Assembly (NCBI RefSeq): GCF_000298315.2
Contig: NZ_AEYE02000039.1
Coordinates: 1-35,372 of the forward strand
Reading direction: 5' to 3'
DNA from: Rhizobium grahamii CCGE 502
GTDB lineage: Bacteria > Pseudomonadota > Alphaproteobacteria > Rhizobiales > Rhizobiaceae
Length of the DNA: 35,372 bases
In this document: positions 27,827-35,372 of the stretch, one piece after another
Layout of the letters: every line of letters begins with the position of its first letter
Numbering within the stretch: the stretch's first letter is position 1
Translations under genes and position numbers: made by a program
The notes under the pieces: model-generated
Told to the model about the DNA's origin: nothing
Database searches by the model: none
What the model saw: the letters and a program-made list of their open reading frames with translations, nothing else

Positions 27827-29041
27827 CTATACAGGTCTGATTGACCAAGCGATTTGATCAATAGCGCTGCGAAGTATAGCCTCTGTCTGACTGTGATTGG
27901 GTGAAGTGACGATCACATGTCCGATGCAATCTCGATAATCTCCGTTTCTAACCAGTAGAGTCGTTGGTTTGTCATAGAATTTAACCTCAGTGACTCCCGG
28001 TATATTGCGGGCCAGATCACCACCCTCAAGCGACTCAAGGATGCCCTGCTCATCAGGAATCAGGAATCGGCCAGCCGCAGTTTGCGAATGGTTCACACGG
28101 AGATCCCAATCCTCGCCGATCGAGAGCTTGATGTGCTCAGTAATGAGATCGATACCGTAAGCCCTTCTAACCATTTGTGGCTCGGGCGTGCCGGAAATGC
28201 GCGGATTGACTTCGATAACGACTGGCCCTCTCTGCGTCCATCGGAACTCAATATTCGTTGGTCCCCAACCGAGGCCTAGAGCTCGCAAGCTAATCAGGCA
28301 AACATCAATTATGCGCCGCCGTTTATCCTCCGGCAGTTCGGCGGGGAGAGTATATTGCTGATAAACAAAGCTAGGAGGATTGCCGAAATCGGCGGTGGAT
28401 ATCCCGACGACTTCATTGCCCATAATAATTGCACTGTAATACGGGCCTTGTGCGAATTCTTCGATGAGAATTTTGACGGAAGACTGCCCATTTTTTCCGC
28501 TTAATAGATGAGCCCCATGCCCGATTAGTTCATCGACATTGCGACACAATCGGACGCCGCTGCTGCCGCTACCTATTGTTGGTTTAACGATTACTGGCAG
28601 ACCAATTTCCATGGCTGCGTCTTTTGCTTCAATCACATTGAGCGCCGAGCGAAATGCCGGGATTGGCACGGAAGCGCTGCTGAGGAGCTGACGTTGTTGG
28701 AGTTTGTCGCAGCATCGCTCAACCGCCACGGGATCCGGTCCGGGCAAGCCGAAATGCCGGCAAAGCTTACCTACTTTTGCATGGATTAAATCCAACGAAG
28801 CACACGTGATACCAACGACTTCATATCTCGCTTGTACATTCATGCATTCCTGGACGGTCTTATCGAAGTCATTGGTATCGACCCGAACTGTCTCAAACCC
28901 ATCTTCTGCGAGATAACTGTACTTAGTCGGATCGGACGAAAACGTAATTGGGCGAAGGCCAAGCCGCTGGGCCGCTTGAACATACAATTGACCGATACCA
29001 GTTCTAGTGCCTTCAAGTAAGATAAGTGCTCTTTCTGGCAT
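27827..29041 (-). CDS. ATP-grasp ligase, paralogue 2
   Basis: This 404-residue ATP-grasp protein has the same length and layout as its downstream neighbour. The ATP-binding lysine is K153 (GLPVIVKPTIGSGSSGVRL), followed by ILIEEFAQG (191-199) and the metal-site E277 and N279 (VVIEVNPRISG). The C-terminal domain ends GVTEVKFYDKPTTLLVRNGD. Both proteins share SGSSGVRLC, LGLGWGP.NIE and GHxIxxSP. They differ most in the N-terminal domain (IGQLYVQAAQRLGLRPITFS against SNGPHYIQAGQRLNLHPITL), so the two may use different substrates. AGGGG precedes the start. It lies 62 bases downstream of the EctC-like gene, probably in one transcript. Confidence 0.85.
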   Translation of the reverse strand: MPERALILLEGTRTGIGQLYVQAAQRLGLRPITFSSDPTKYSYLAEDGFETVRVDTNDFDKTVQECMNVQARYEVVGITCASLDLIHAKVGKLCRHFGLPGPDPVAVERCCDKLQQRQLLSSASVPIPAFRSALNVIEAKDAAMEIGLPVIVKPTIGSGSSGVRLCRNVDELIGHGAHLLSGKNGQSSVKILIEEFAQGPYYSAIIMGNEVVGISTADFGNPPSFVYQQYTLPAELPEDKRRRIIDVCLISLRALGLGWGPTNIEFRWTQRGPVVIEVNPRISGTPEPQMVRRAYGIDLITEHIKLSIGEDWDLRVNHSQTAAGRFLIPDEQGILESLEGGDLARNIPGVTEVKFYDKPTTLLVRNGDYRDCIGHVIVTSPNHSQTEAILRSAIDQIAWSIRPV

Positions 29042-29103
29042 TGGCGCTACCCCTTTTTCTGAGTTGATCCGAGGCCAAATCCTAGCAGCTTCGCGGTGCT
29101 ATT

Positions 29104-29493
29104 TTAGTACGCTGACGAGTGTTCCAAAGATGTGAGGTCGTGTGTTTCATCGCCGTTTAGACTGGGGTGGAACACGCAGATTAGACGCAGGTCTTCCTCG
29201 TCTGCTGTTAAGACGTGCGCATCGAACTTATCGAGAGAATAGATAGTTCCCGGAACGATGGCATGTTCCACTCCAGTTTTGTGATCTCGCACACGCCCCC
29301 TACCCGCGATACAATAGCAAGTTTCTATGTGGTTGCGGTATTGTAAGAACGATGACGTTCCCGCCTTCACGATCGTGTCGGTGACGGAATATGGAACCCC
29401 GTCGGCCCTAATCAGAAAACGGCGGCTTCTTCCGTTACCCCATGCAATGTCGCGGTCAGTTCCTTCAATTTGATCGAGTGTGCGAACTATCAC
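29104..29493 (-). CDS. EctC-like cupin (ectoine synthase family)
   Basis: This 129-residue cupin matches ectoine synthase along its whole length. EctC closes N-gamma-acetyl-diaminobutyrate to the cyclic amidine ectoine. The residues known as iron ligands in EctC are at identical numbers: E57 (RNHIE), Y85 (GTIYSLD) and H93 (DAHVL). Y52, H55, T40, R25 and a late Glu (NGDETHD) are kept. The Trp near 21 and Asn near 38 of the substrate pocket are not: the sequence has NGRSRRF and SVTDT. The start is GTG with AGAGGA before it. It is the first gene of a likely minus-strand operon with the ATP-grasp genes. Changed pocket residues and the absence of EctA suggest a substrate other than acetyl-diaminobutyrate. 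Confidence 0.85.
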   Translation of the reverse strand: MIVRTLDQIEGTDRDIAWGNGRSRRFLIRADGVPYSVTDTIVKAGTSSFLQYRNHIETCYCIAGRGRVRDHKTGVEHAIVPGTIYSLDKFDAHVLTADEEDLRLICVFHPSLNGDETHDLTSLEHSSAY

Positions 29494-29727
29494 GGTTGAT
29501 CCTCTTGCTTGAGTGCTCCGCTACAGAATGGACCAAAGATAGTGATTTAGCTCAACTGCTTAGGTTGGTAGTGTAACGGCGCGGCGTAATTGAGCTAGTT
29601 GTGCGTCTAAAGAGAGCTTCTGAGGAAAACATGGGCGGCATTGACCTGATGTGATGGACGGCCTCCGCTCCCGGCATCGCAATGTGCCAAGATGTGGGCT
29701 GTCGAACTCACATCAGGAGATGCATCC

Positions 29728-30751
29728 ATGGAGGAGGCTATAATTGGCCTGGATATCGCCAAGCAGGTATTTCAGGTTCACGGGATCAATGAGGCTGGCG
29801 CGATCGTGTGCCGTCGCAGGCTTCGCCGCGACGATGCCGCTGAATTCTTCAAGGTGTTGCCGCCGTGCCTGATCGGAATCGAGGCTGGCGCGACCGGACA
29901 CCACTGGGCTCGAGTTCTTACGGCGCTGGGTCACGAGGTTCGGCTGATGCCGGCGTCGTACGTCAAGCCATACGTGAAGCGGCAGAAGAATGGATGCGAC
30001 GGATGCCGAGGCGATTTGCGAGGCGGTGACGCGGCCGACGATGCGCTTCGTTCCGGTGAAGAGCGAGGAGCAACAGAGTGTGCTGATGCTGCATCGGGTC
30101 CGCGAGCTTTTGATCCGGCAGCGAACAATGCTGGTGAACGCCTTGCGCGGCCACTTGGCCGAGTTCGGCATCGTGACGCGACAGGGCACTGTCGGCGTCG
30201 GAATGCTAATTGCGTTGGTCGAAGACGATGATCACGATCTCATCCCGCCGCTTTCGCGGTCCGCACTTCTTCCGCTGATCGGGCAGTTGCGGGAGGTGCA
30301 CGAGAAGGTCAGCGAGTTGGATCGCCAAATTCATGCCTGGCATCGCTCGAACGAACTGAGCCGTCGCCTTGAGACGATCCCTGGAATTGGCCCTATCACT
30401 GCCAGCGCCATTGCCGCGACAGTGACAGACGCCTCGCTCTTCAAATCCGGCCGACAATTGGCGGCGTGGATAGGCCTCGTATCGCGGCAGAACCCATCGG
30501 GTGGCAAAGACCGTGTCGGAAGGATCAGCGAACAAGGCGATCCCTATCTCCGTCGGCTTCTCGTCGTCGGGGCGCATGCGGTCCTCCGCTTCAGCCGCAA
30601 CGGCAAAACGGCAGCGACGCGTTGGGCCGCCGTGCTTCTGGCGAAGAAGCCGTACAACATCGTCACTGTTGCTTTGGCAAACAAGATGGCGCGGATCGTG
30701 TGGGCGTTGATGGCAACGGGCAGGTGCTTTGAAGCTGCCGGCACTGTTTAA
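29728..30751 (+). pseudogene. IS110-family transposase, single frameshift
   Basis: From ATG 29728 (GGAG upstream) the sequence reads MEEAIIGLDIAKQVFQVHGI with the DEDD motif, then LIGIEAGATGHHWARVL. At about 29993 one extra G moves the frame: KRQKNG-CDG should read KNDATDAEAICEAV, which continues in the next frame. The rest is intact to the C-terminal domain (RRLETIPGIGPITASAIAAT, AWIGLVSRQNPSGGKDRVGR, GDPYLRRLLVVGAHAVLR) and stop at 30749-30751. Removing one base would restore a full gene of about 340 residues. Confidence 0.85.
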
Positions 30752-30981
30752 CAACTCGGGACAATGCAGAATTGGTGAGGTGCTGATGGTGTAATGGCGT
30801 ACGGTCGAGCCGGGATTGGAGAAACCCGATCAGTGGGTGTCGCTTGAAAGCGCGTTGACCTGTCTGGGATCCAATCAGCGGACTACATCAGCGCCAGCGG
30901 CATGAACACGCCGCAATCAAAGGCCGAATACATTCCTGCACCCAACCAATCCGCCAGAAACACCAACTTGCCCCTTGCCAC
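30752..30981 (+). other. Non-coding 3' region of the IS110/IS1111-type element
   Basis: About 230 bases lie between the transposase stop and the right inverted repeat. IS110-family elements encode a guide RNA in a non-coding end (bridge RNA; seekRNA in the IS1111 group, downstream of the transposase). This segment is in the right place and size. I have not folded it. Confidence 0.35.
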
Positions 30982-31012
30982 GCGGAGGCCGTCCATACAT
31001 GCCAAGGAAGTT

Positions 31013-31577
31013 TCATCCAGCGACGACTAGATAGCAGGCGCCCAGGCTTCGATCAGTGTGCCATCGACAGAGAAATGGTCTGTTGACAGCAGCCGTTTTT
31101 ACCTTGGGCTGGCAAAGGATTGCACCCAGGAACTTCGCAGCGATGTCACCATCAAGCAATCGGTCGCGGTTCTTCGAAAACACTGAATAGTCCCAGGCGG
31201 GATCATCAATGCCGATGTCAACGAACCAGCGGAAGAGAAGGTCGCATTCCAGCCGCTCCATCAGAAGTCGCTCAGAACGGATCGAATAGAAGGCTTGCAA
31301 AATCATGGCACGGAGAAGCTTTTCTGGCGCGATCGACGGCCGCCCAATCGGTGAATAAAGCGCTGCAAAATCTTGTTCCAATAAAACGAGCGCTTCGTTC
31401 ACGATCTGCCGGATGGCCCGTAGAGGATGATCTTTTCGAACACGAGCCACCAGATCCACATAGCTGAAGAGTTCGCCTGTCCTCACATCGCCGCTGCGCA
31501 TCCATCAGCTCCAAATCGCAATAACGAGAGTGAATCACGACAAGAGCCCGTGCGCCATGCCTTTTTCAACAGCCTGC
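31013..31577 (-). pseudogene. IS5-family transposase, truncated and frameshifted
   Basis: From ATG 31501 the frame reads MRSGDVRTGELFSYVDLVAR, KLLRAMILQAFYSIRSERLL and LFRWFVDIGIDDPAWDYSVF, typical of an IS5-family group with long N-terminal domain. At about 31100 the frame shifts: the first catalytic Asp is found as LLSTDHFSVDGTLIEAWAPA in the next frame, followed by a stop. The C-terminal half is missing at the IS110 element. TTTTTCAACAGCCTGC (31561-31576) is probably its outer inverted repeat. Confidence 0.75.
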
Positions 31578-31589
31578 TAGAGCTCCGGC

Positions 31590-31830
31590 GGTTTTGAATA
31601 CGCCAAGCGGCGCGGTGTGAGCAACCAGCGGAAACGCGAAGCTTTTCTGACCCGGTCAGCAACCAGACGTCGGCGGATGCGATGAACAGCCTGGATAGCC
31701 AGCTGATCGACTGATTTCGGGGGTACGAAGCGCATCAAAGGCCTGCTAACCGCTTCGCAGATAGCCTCCGCATCGTTTCGATCATTCTTGTTAGAAGCAT
31801 ACGGCAGTACGCAAGGGCCTCGTTCACGCT
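31590..31830 (-). pseudogene. IS110-family transposase fragment
   Basis: The minus strand reads ASNKNDRNDAEAICEAVSRP and LMRFVPPKSVDQLAIQAVHR before ending in debris. This is the second half of the DEDD domain of an IS110 transposase. Both ends are missing. Confidence 0.65.
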
Positions 31831-32000
31831 GGCAAGATCATGGTGATGCGGTCGAACCTTCGCTGGTGCTCAGACGGGCTTGAGTTCATATGCTGGAATG
31901 GCGAGGTGGTCCGCCTGGCATTCATCATCGATGCACTTGAGTGATCTGAACCCTTTCAAGCAAGTGGTCAGTTCATTAGTCGATCGTGAAGAACTCGCTT

Positions 32001-33357
32001 TCAAGCCGTTTGCTGCGGCAGTGGTCGGCTCTGGAACGCGAGGAAGAGTGCGGCGAACAGACACAAAAGTTGCCTGAACCATCGCAGCAGGAGGGAGAAG
32101 TTGTAGCCGGCGGCGGCCAGAACGGCATTGACGGCATCCCCCTTGTTCGCCAGCGAGATAATTCCGGTCCATTCTGTGTTCGCTCTTGAGGTGTCCAATG
32201 AGGGTGCGACCGCCGATCGTCGTCGCATCTGGCGCTTGATGGTGGGCGTGAGACGGCGCTTCTGGCCACTGGTGAAGACCCTTAGCTTGTGACTTTCGGG
32301 AGCATTATGGCCGCGGTATCCAGCATCGGCCAGATTGCGGGGGAGCTCGTTGCAAATCGACTTTTCCATATCCGGAATGACGGTCGCGAGCGTGTGGCCG
32401 TCGTACGGATTGCCGGGCAGCGCCGCTGCGTGCAGGGCGAACTGCCCGCCCTTTGAACGGTTCAGTGTCGTGGCCACGGACACCTTCACTCCGAACTCAT
32501 AGGCTTGTGCGCCTTGCCTTTACCAATGCACTCGACCTCGTCGGCATGCAGCCTGTAGATCTTGCGGCCACGCTGAGGTTACCGCTGCGCGATGACCGTT
32601 TTTGCCTGATAGAGCGACCATTTGAAGATCGCATCGAGTTGTTCGTCGCCGGCGATCTGACGTTCGACGTCGCGAACGGTCCGGCCGAGATAGGTCTTCA
32701 ACTTGCGCAGCGCCTTCCGGCCCGTTTGAATTTCTTGGCATGAGCGTAGCGCTGGTGCTGGATCAGGGCGAATTTACCGACCAAAAGATAGGTCTGGCGC
32801 AGGTCGAGCCCCATTTTCTTCGCCAGCCGCACCAGCCGTTCGCGCGCCTGGTGAATAAGCTTGGCATCCGTCGGGAACATGACGTTCTTCGGTTGAACGG
32901 TGGTGTCCACGATCACCTGCCGCGTATCCTGCGGCTTCATCGCGCCTGTCTTGACTGCCAAGGCCAAGCTCTCCTGCAAAAGCGCGCCGATCCGCTCCTC
33001 GCCCATGCGCTGCCGTCAGCGCGTCATCGAGGAGCGGTCGAAGGATAGGTCATGCCGAAAGAACTCCTCGCCGCACAGGTACTGAAAATAGGGGTTCTCC
33101 ACCCAGCGCTCGCACAGCGCCTCGTCCGACAGGTTGAACGTGTGCTTCAGAATGGCCAGCCCCGCCATCAGCCGCGTCGGCAATGGCGGCATGCCCGCTC
33201 CGTCCGAATAGACCGTCCCAAAGCGGGCTTCCAACACGGACCAGTCGATAGCCTGCGCCAGACGCACCAGTTCGTGCTTCATGTTGATGATCTGGTCGAG
33301 CCGGGATCGGAATAAATCCTGTTCACCCGTTTGACGCCGTTCGCGTGGTTTACCCAT
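32001..33357 (-). pseudogene. IS5-family transposase with stop and frameshifts
   Basis: From ATG 33357: MGKPRERRQTGEQDLFRSRL, RLMAGLAILKHTFNLSDEAL and PYFQYLCGEEFFRHDLSFDR. A TGA at 33016 stands where the family has Trp (SMTR-stop-RQRMGEERIG). The same frame then gives QVIVDTTVQPKNVMFPTDAK (first catalytic Asp) until about 32700, where the frame shifts to LRKLKTYLGRTVRDVERQI. The last part (KVSVATTLNRSKGGQFALHA, NLADAGYRGHNAPESHK, GYNFSLLLRWF) is in yet another frame. Together it is a nearly full-length IS5-group transposase with several lesions. Confidence 0.8.
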
Positions 33358-33429
33358 TTCTGGCTCTCCGATTCACCGCGATAACCCAGTGAATCACGCT
33401 TCGCCAACCAGGGAAACCTCAAACTGATT

Positions 33430-33717
33430 TTGCAAGGAAACAGCCTATTCAGTGGCTGCTTCCGGCAATTACAAGATCTGCAGATCCTTCGATTCTTCCG
33501 TCAGATCAGCGGCTTCCGAGTTCTTCACGGGCGACTCATTATACTGGCTACCAATATCGGATCTACGCCCTCCGCCAAACGAGATCGTTCCCGCCTCCTA
33601 ACTCTTCCCACCATGTTTGGTAGGTGCTGTTCTTTTAGCCCCTCGGGTACACTCACTTCGCGTCTGCTTATTGGTGAACATGGTCGTAAGCGTAAAGGTT
33701 TGATAGGGGGTACGGGA
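33430..33717. other. Region upstream of the monooxygenase
   Basis: The frame is open through here but shows no family similarity, so I count it as non-coding. No nod box or sigma-54 promoter is evident. Confidence 0.4.
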
Positions 33718-35070
33718 ATGCGGGCCAATGACATGAAGCTGGGTCTGTATCTGTCTCACGCAGGATATCACGAAGGCGCATGGCTTGATCCAAGCGTACC
33801 GGTGAATGGTGGCACTGATTTCGCCCACTATGCCGAGGCGGCTGCGCTTGCCGAAGCTGCCGCATTTCATTTTGTGTTTCTGGCGGACCACCTTGCTGTA
33901 ATAAACGACCAAGCAGCGGTAGCTCGTATAAGTCGCGATTATGCGTCAGAGCCAATTGGAGTCATGGCGGCGCTTTCAGCAAAAACGCGGAACATCGGTC
34001 TTGTTGCAACCGCCTCAACGACGTATTGTCAACCGTATCATTTAGCACGCATTTTCGCATCACTTGATCATTTATCTGGTGGTCGGGCAGCTTGGAACAT
34101 CGTTACCTCGGCCAGTGATAGCGAAGCTCAAAATTTTGGCGAAGAAGAGCTTCTAGCCCATGACGCACGCTACGCTCGGGCCAGGGAATTCGTAGAAGTC
34201 GTCAAAGGTCTTTGGGACAGTTGGGAAGATGATGCTCTCATCCGGAACAAGCAGACTGGCCTCTATGTTGACATCCGAAAACTGCATCCGCTGCGTCACC
34301 AGGGAAGCAACTTTTCGGTTAAAGGGCCCCTAAATATTGCGAGACCGCCGCAAGGACACCCAGTGTTGGTTCAGGCTGGTGCATCCGACGCTGGAATTAC
34401 ATTCGCAGCAGAAGTTGGCGAGGTCGTGTTTACCGCCGAGCCCTCCTTGGAGAACGGCAAACGATATTATGCAAATCTCAAAGCGAAAGCACGCGCGCTT
34501 GGACGAGACGAAGATCAGGTCCTAGTGATGCCAGGCATTGTCCCCGTCGTTGGGAAAACGAAGCAAGAAGCGACTGAGAAGCTTGAAAAATTGCGGTCCT
34601 ATGTGCATGTCGAGGTTTCAATGGCGCAGGCTCAACTTTGGCTTGGACCTGTACTCGACCTTCGTTCAGTTAATCTTGACTCATTTGTGCCTGAGAGCTT
34701 ACCGCAGACGAATTTCATCCAGAGTCGTCAAAAACTACTCCTTGACCTGGCCGCCCGCCGGAAATTGACCTGGCGACAGTTGATTCGCCTTGTATCCGAC
34801 AGCGCAGGGCACTTGATGGTTGTAGGAACACCAACCGAGATTGCTAATACGATGGTGGAAGTATTTGATAATCGCGCGGCTGACGGATTCAATGTACTAC
34901 CGCCGACAGTGCCTAGCGGGCTCAATGATTTTATCGAACTTGTCATCCCTGAATTGCGTCGGCGAGGAAAATTCCGGTCTAGCCACTTCTCAGGACGAAC
35001 CTTACGTGAGAACCTCGGTCTCAAGCGGCCCGTCAATCGAGTCTTGGAGGGTAGTGAAATAACCCGTTAG
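33718..35070 (+). CDS. FMN-dependent monooxygenase, NtaA/SnaA/DszA family
   Basis: This 450-residue protein belongs to the bacterial luciferase-like flavin monooxygenases of the NtaA/SnaA/DszA/SoxA type, which use reduced FMN from a separate reductase and oxygen to oxidise small molecules. It reads MRANDMKLGLYLSHAGYHEG at the start and FHFVFLADHL (about 46-55). The signature ARIFASLDHLSGGRAAWNIVTSAS is at about 110-133, followed by GHPVLVQAGASDAGITFAAE and a C-terminal VVGTPTEIANTMVEVFDNRA. The Met at 33718 was chosen because similarity starts there and AGGGGG lies 7 bases upstream. From memory it resembles y4wF of NGR234. No flavin reductase or aminotransferase lies next to it here, since it is boxed in by IS elements. 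Confidence 0.85.
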   Translation: MRANDMKLGLYLSHAGYHEGAWLDPSVPVNGGTDFAHYAEAAALAEAAAFHFVFLADHLAVINDQAAVARISRDYASEPIGVMAALSAKTRNIGLVATASTTYCQPYHLARIFASLDHLSGGRAAWNIVTSASDSEAQNFGEEELLAHDARYARAREFVEVVKGLWDSWEDDALIRNKQTGLYVDIRKLHPLRHQGSNFSVKGPLNIARPPQGHPVLVQAGASDAGITFAAEVGEVVFTAEPSLENGKRYYANLKAKARALGRDEDQVLVMPGIVPVVGKTKQEATEKLEKLRSYVHVEVSMAQAQLWLGPVLDLRSVNLDSFVPESLPQTNFIQSRQKLLLDLAARRKLTWRQLIRLVSDSAGHLMVVGTPTEIANTMVEVFDNRAADGFNVLPPTVPSGLNDFIELVIPELRRRGKFRSSHFSGRTLRENLGLKRPVNRVLEGSEITR

Positions 35071-35249
35071 ATCGTATTTAGAGTAGTCTTATGCTCCACC
35101 TCTCGGTTCTGCTTTAAGTCAAGGAAATCTTCAAGCAGAACTGCATCTGACTAATCGGCGACGTTAAAGGCGCGGTCGAGCCTCCAAAATTTGCTTCTTC
35201 ACTCCCCGACTAGCTTTTACGTCGCAGCGAGCGTTACAGCTTCACCAGG
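35071..35249. other. Intergenic, nothing recognised
   Basis: There is no coding sequence between the monooxygenase stop and the IS3 end. Confidence 0.4.
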
Positions 35250-35372
35250 TGTGATCTGACCCCTTCAAACTGGACCAGTTTTTGGCTAGAGTTTTCCGGG
35301 CATTCCTGGCTGGGAAACAGTGGAAGACGATGAAGGCATCTCAGTTTTCGGACGCCCAGAAGGCGTTCGTCC
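35250..35372 (+). mobile_element. Left end of an IS3-family element (cut by the window)
   Basis: TGTGATCTGACCCCTTCAAA at 35250 onward matches the usual terminal repeat style of IS3 elements. It is followed 80 bases on by an OrfA start. Confidence 0.65.
35330..35372 (+). CDS. IS3-family OrfA, first codons only
   Basis: The frame reads MKASQFSDAQKAFV, the common start of IS3-family OrfA proteins (a helix-turn-helix follows in complete copies). GGAAG precedes the ATG. The gene runs off the window end. Confidence 0.7.
   Translation, partial: MKASQFSDAQKAFV

Larger units (their letters stand above)
29654..30996 (+). mobile_element. IS110/IS1111-type element with 15-bp inverted repeats
   Basis: ATGGACGGCCTCCGC at 29654-29668 is the exact reverse complement of 30982-30996. 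Between them lies one IS110-family transposase gene and 230 bases of non-coding sequence after it. Inverted repeats near the ends are typical of the IS1111 group within IS110. The transposase carries one frameshift. Confidence 0.75.

Noticed and set aside
27808-27828. Hairpin as an intrinsic terminator after ATP-grasp paralogue 2
   Set aside because: There is no T-run after the stem on the transcribed strand and it overlaps the stop codon.
33806-33820. TGGCAC...GC sequence resembling a sigma-54 promoter
   Set aside because: It lies inside the monooxygenase coding region with no gene start behind it.

Overview
The window looks like an accessory replicon of a rhizobium (symbiotic plasmid or island, Sinorhizobium/Rhizobium type). 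Roughly two thirds is insertion sequences or their remains (IS66, IS3, IS5, IS110, IS630, a 1.9-kb rve-type IS and a three-recombinase RIT element). The non-IS genes (an orphan LuxR regulator, a class III aminotransferase, an NtaA/SnaA-type monooxygenase) recall from memory the y4q/y4r/y4w loci of the S. fredii NGR234 symbiotic plasmid; no search was possible. No tRNA, rRNA, CRISPR array or replication origin was seen.

Layout. 399-2887: a decayed IS66 with its inverted repeats and a near-perfect 8-bp target duplication. 3387-4265: a 28-bp palindrome followed by a frameshifted LuxR-type regulator with a Y61C change in its signal-binding domain. 4384-8482: a second IS66 whose tnpB is split by a RIT element carrying three overlapping, catalytically complete tyrosine recombinases. 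8452-10143: a serine recombinase broken by two frameshifts. 10519-11082: a UPF0149 protein. 11170-14160: IS3 and IS66 debris. 14595-15881: an EctB-like aminotransferase. 17182-18063: an RpiR-family regulator. 18447-24037: an IS630 split into three pieces, first by the 1.9-kb IS (duplicated GCATGG) and then by a block with two IS110 remnants. 24633-29493: the main cargo, a KamA-like radical SAM protein convergent with an EctC-like cyclase and two tandem ATP-grasp ligases. 29654-33357: more IS110 and IS5. 33718-35070: an FMN-dependent monooxygenase. 35250 to the end: the start of an IS3 element.

The most interesting cargo is the EctC-like / ATP-grasp x2 / KamA-like group, with the EctB-like aminotransferase 9 kb away across nested IS elements. 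It contains homologues of the first and last enzymes of ectoine synthesis but no EctA acetyltransferase. My inference is that an ATP-grasp ligase may supply the acyl group that EctA normally supplies, so that the EctC-like enzyme closes a cyclic amidine on an aminoacylated diamine. That would be an ectoine-like small molecule or dipeptide that I do not recognise as a described pathway. These cargo genes are uninterrupted, while almost every surrounding IS gene carries frameshifts or stops, which suggests the cargo is kept by selection.
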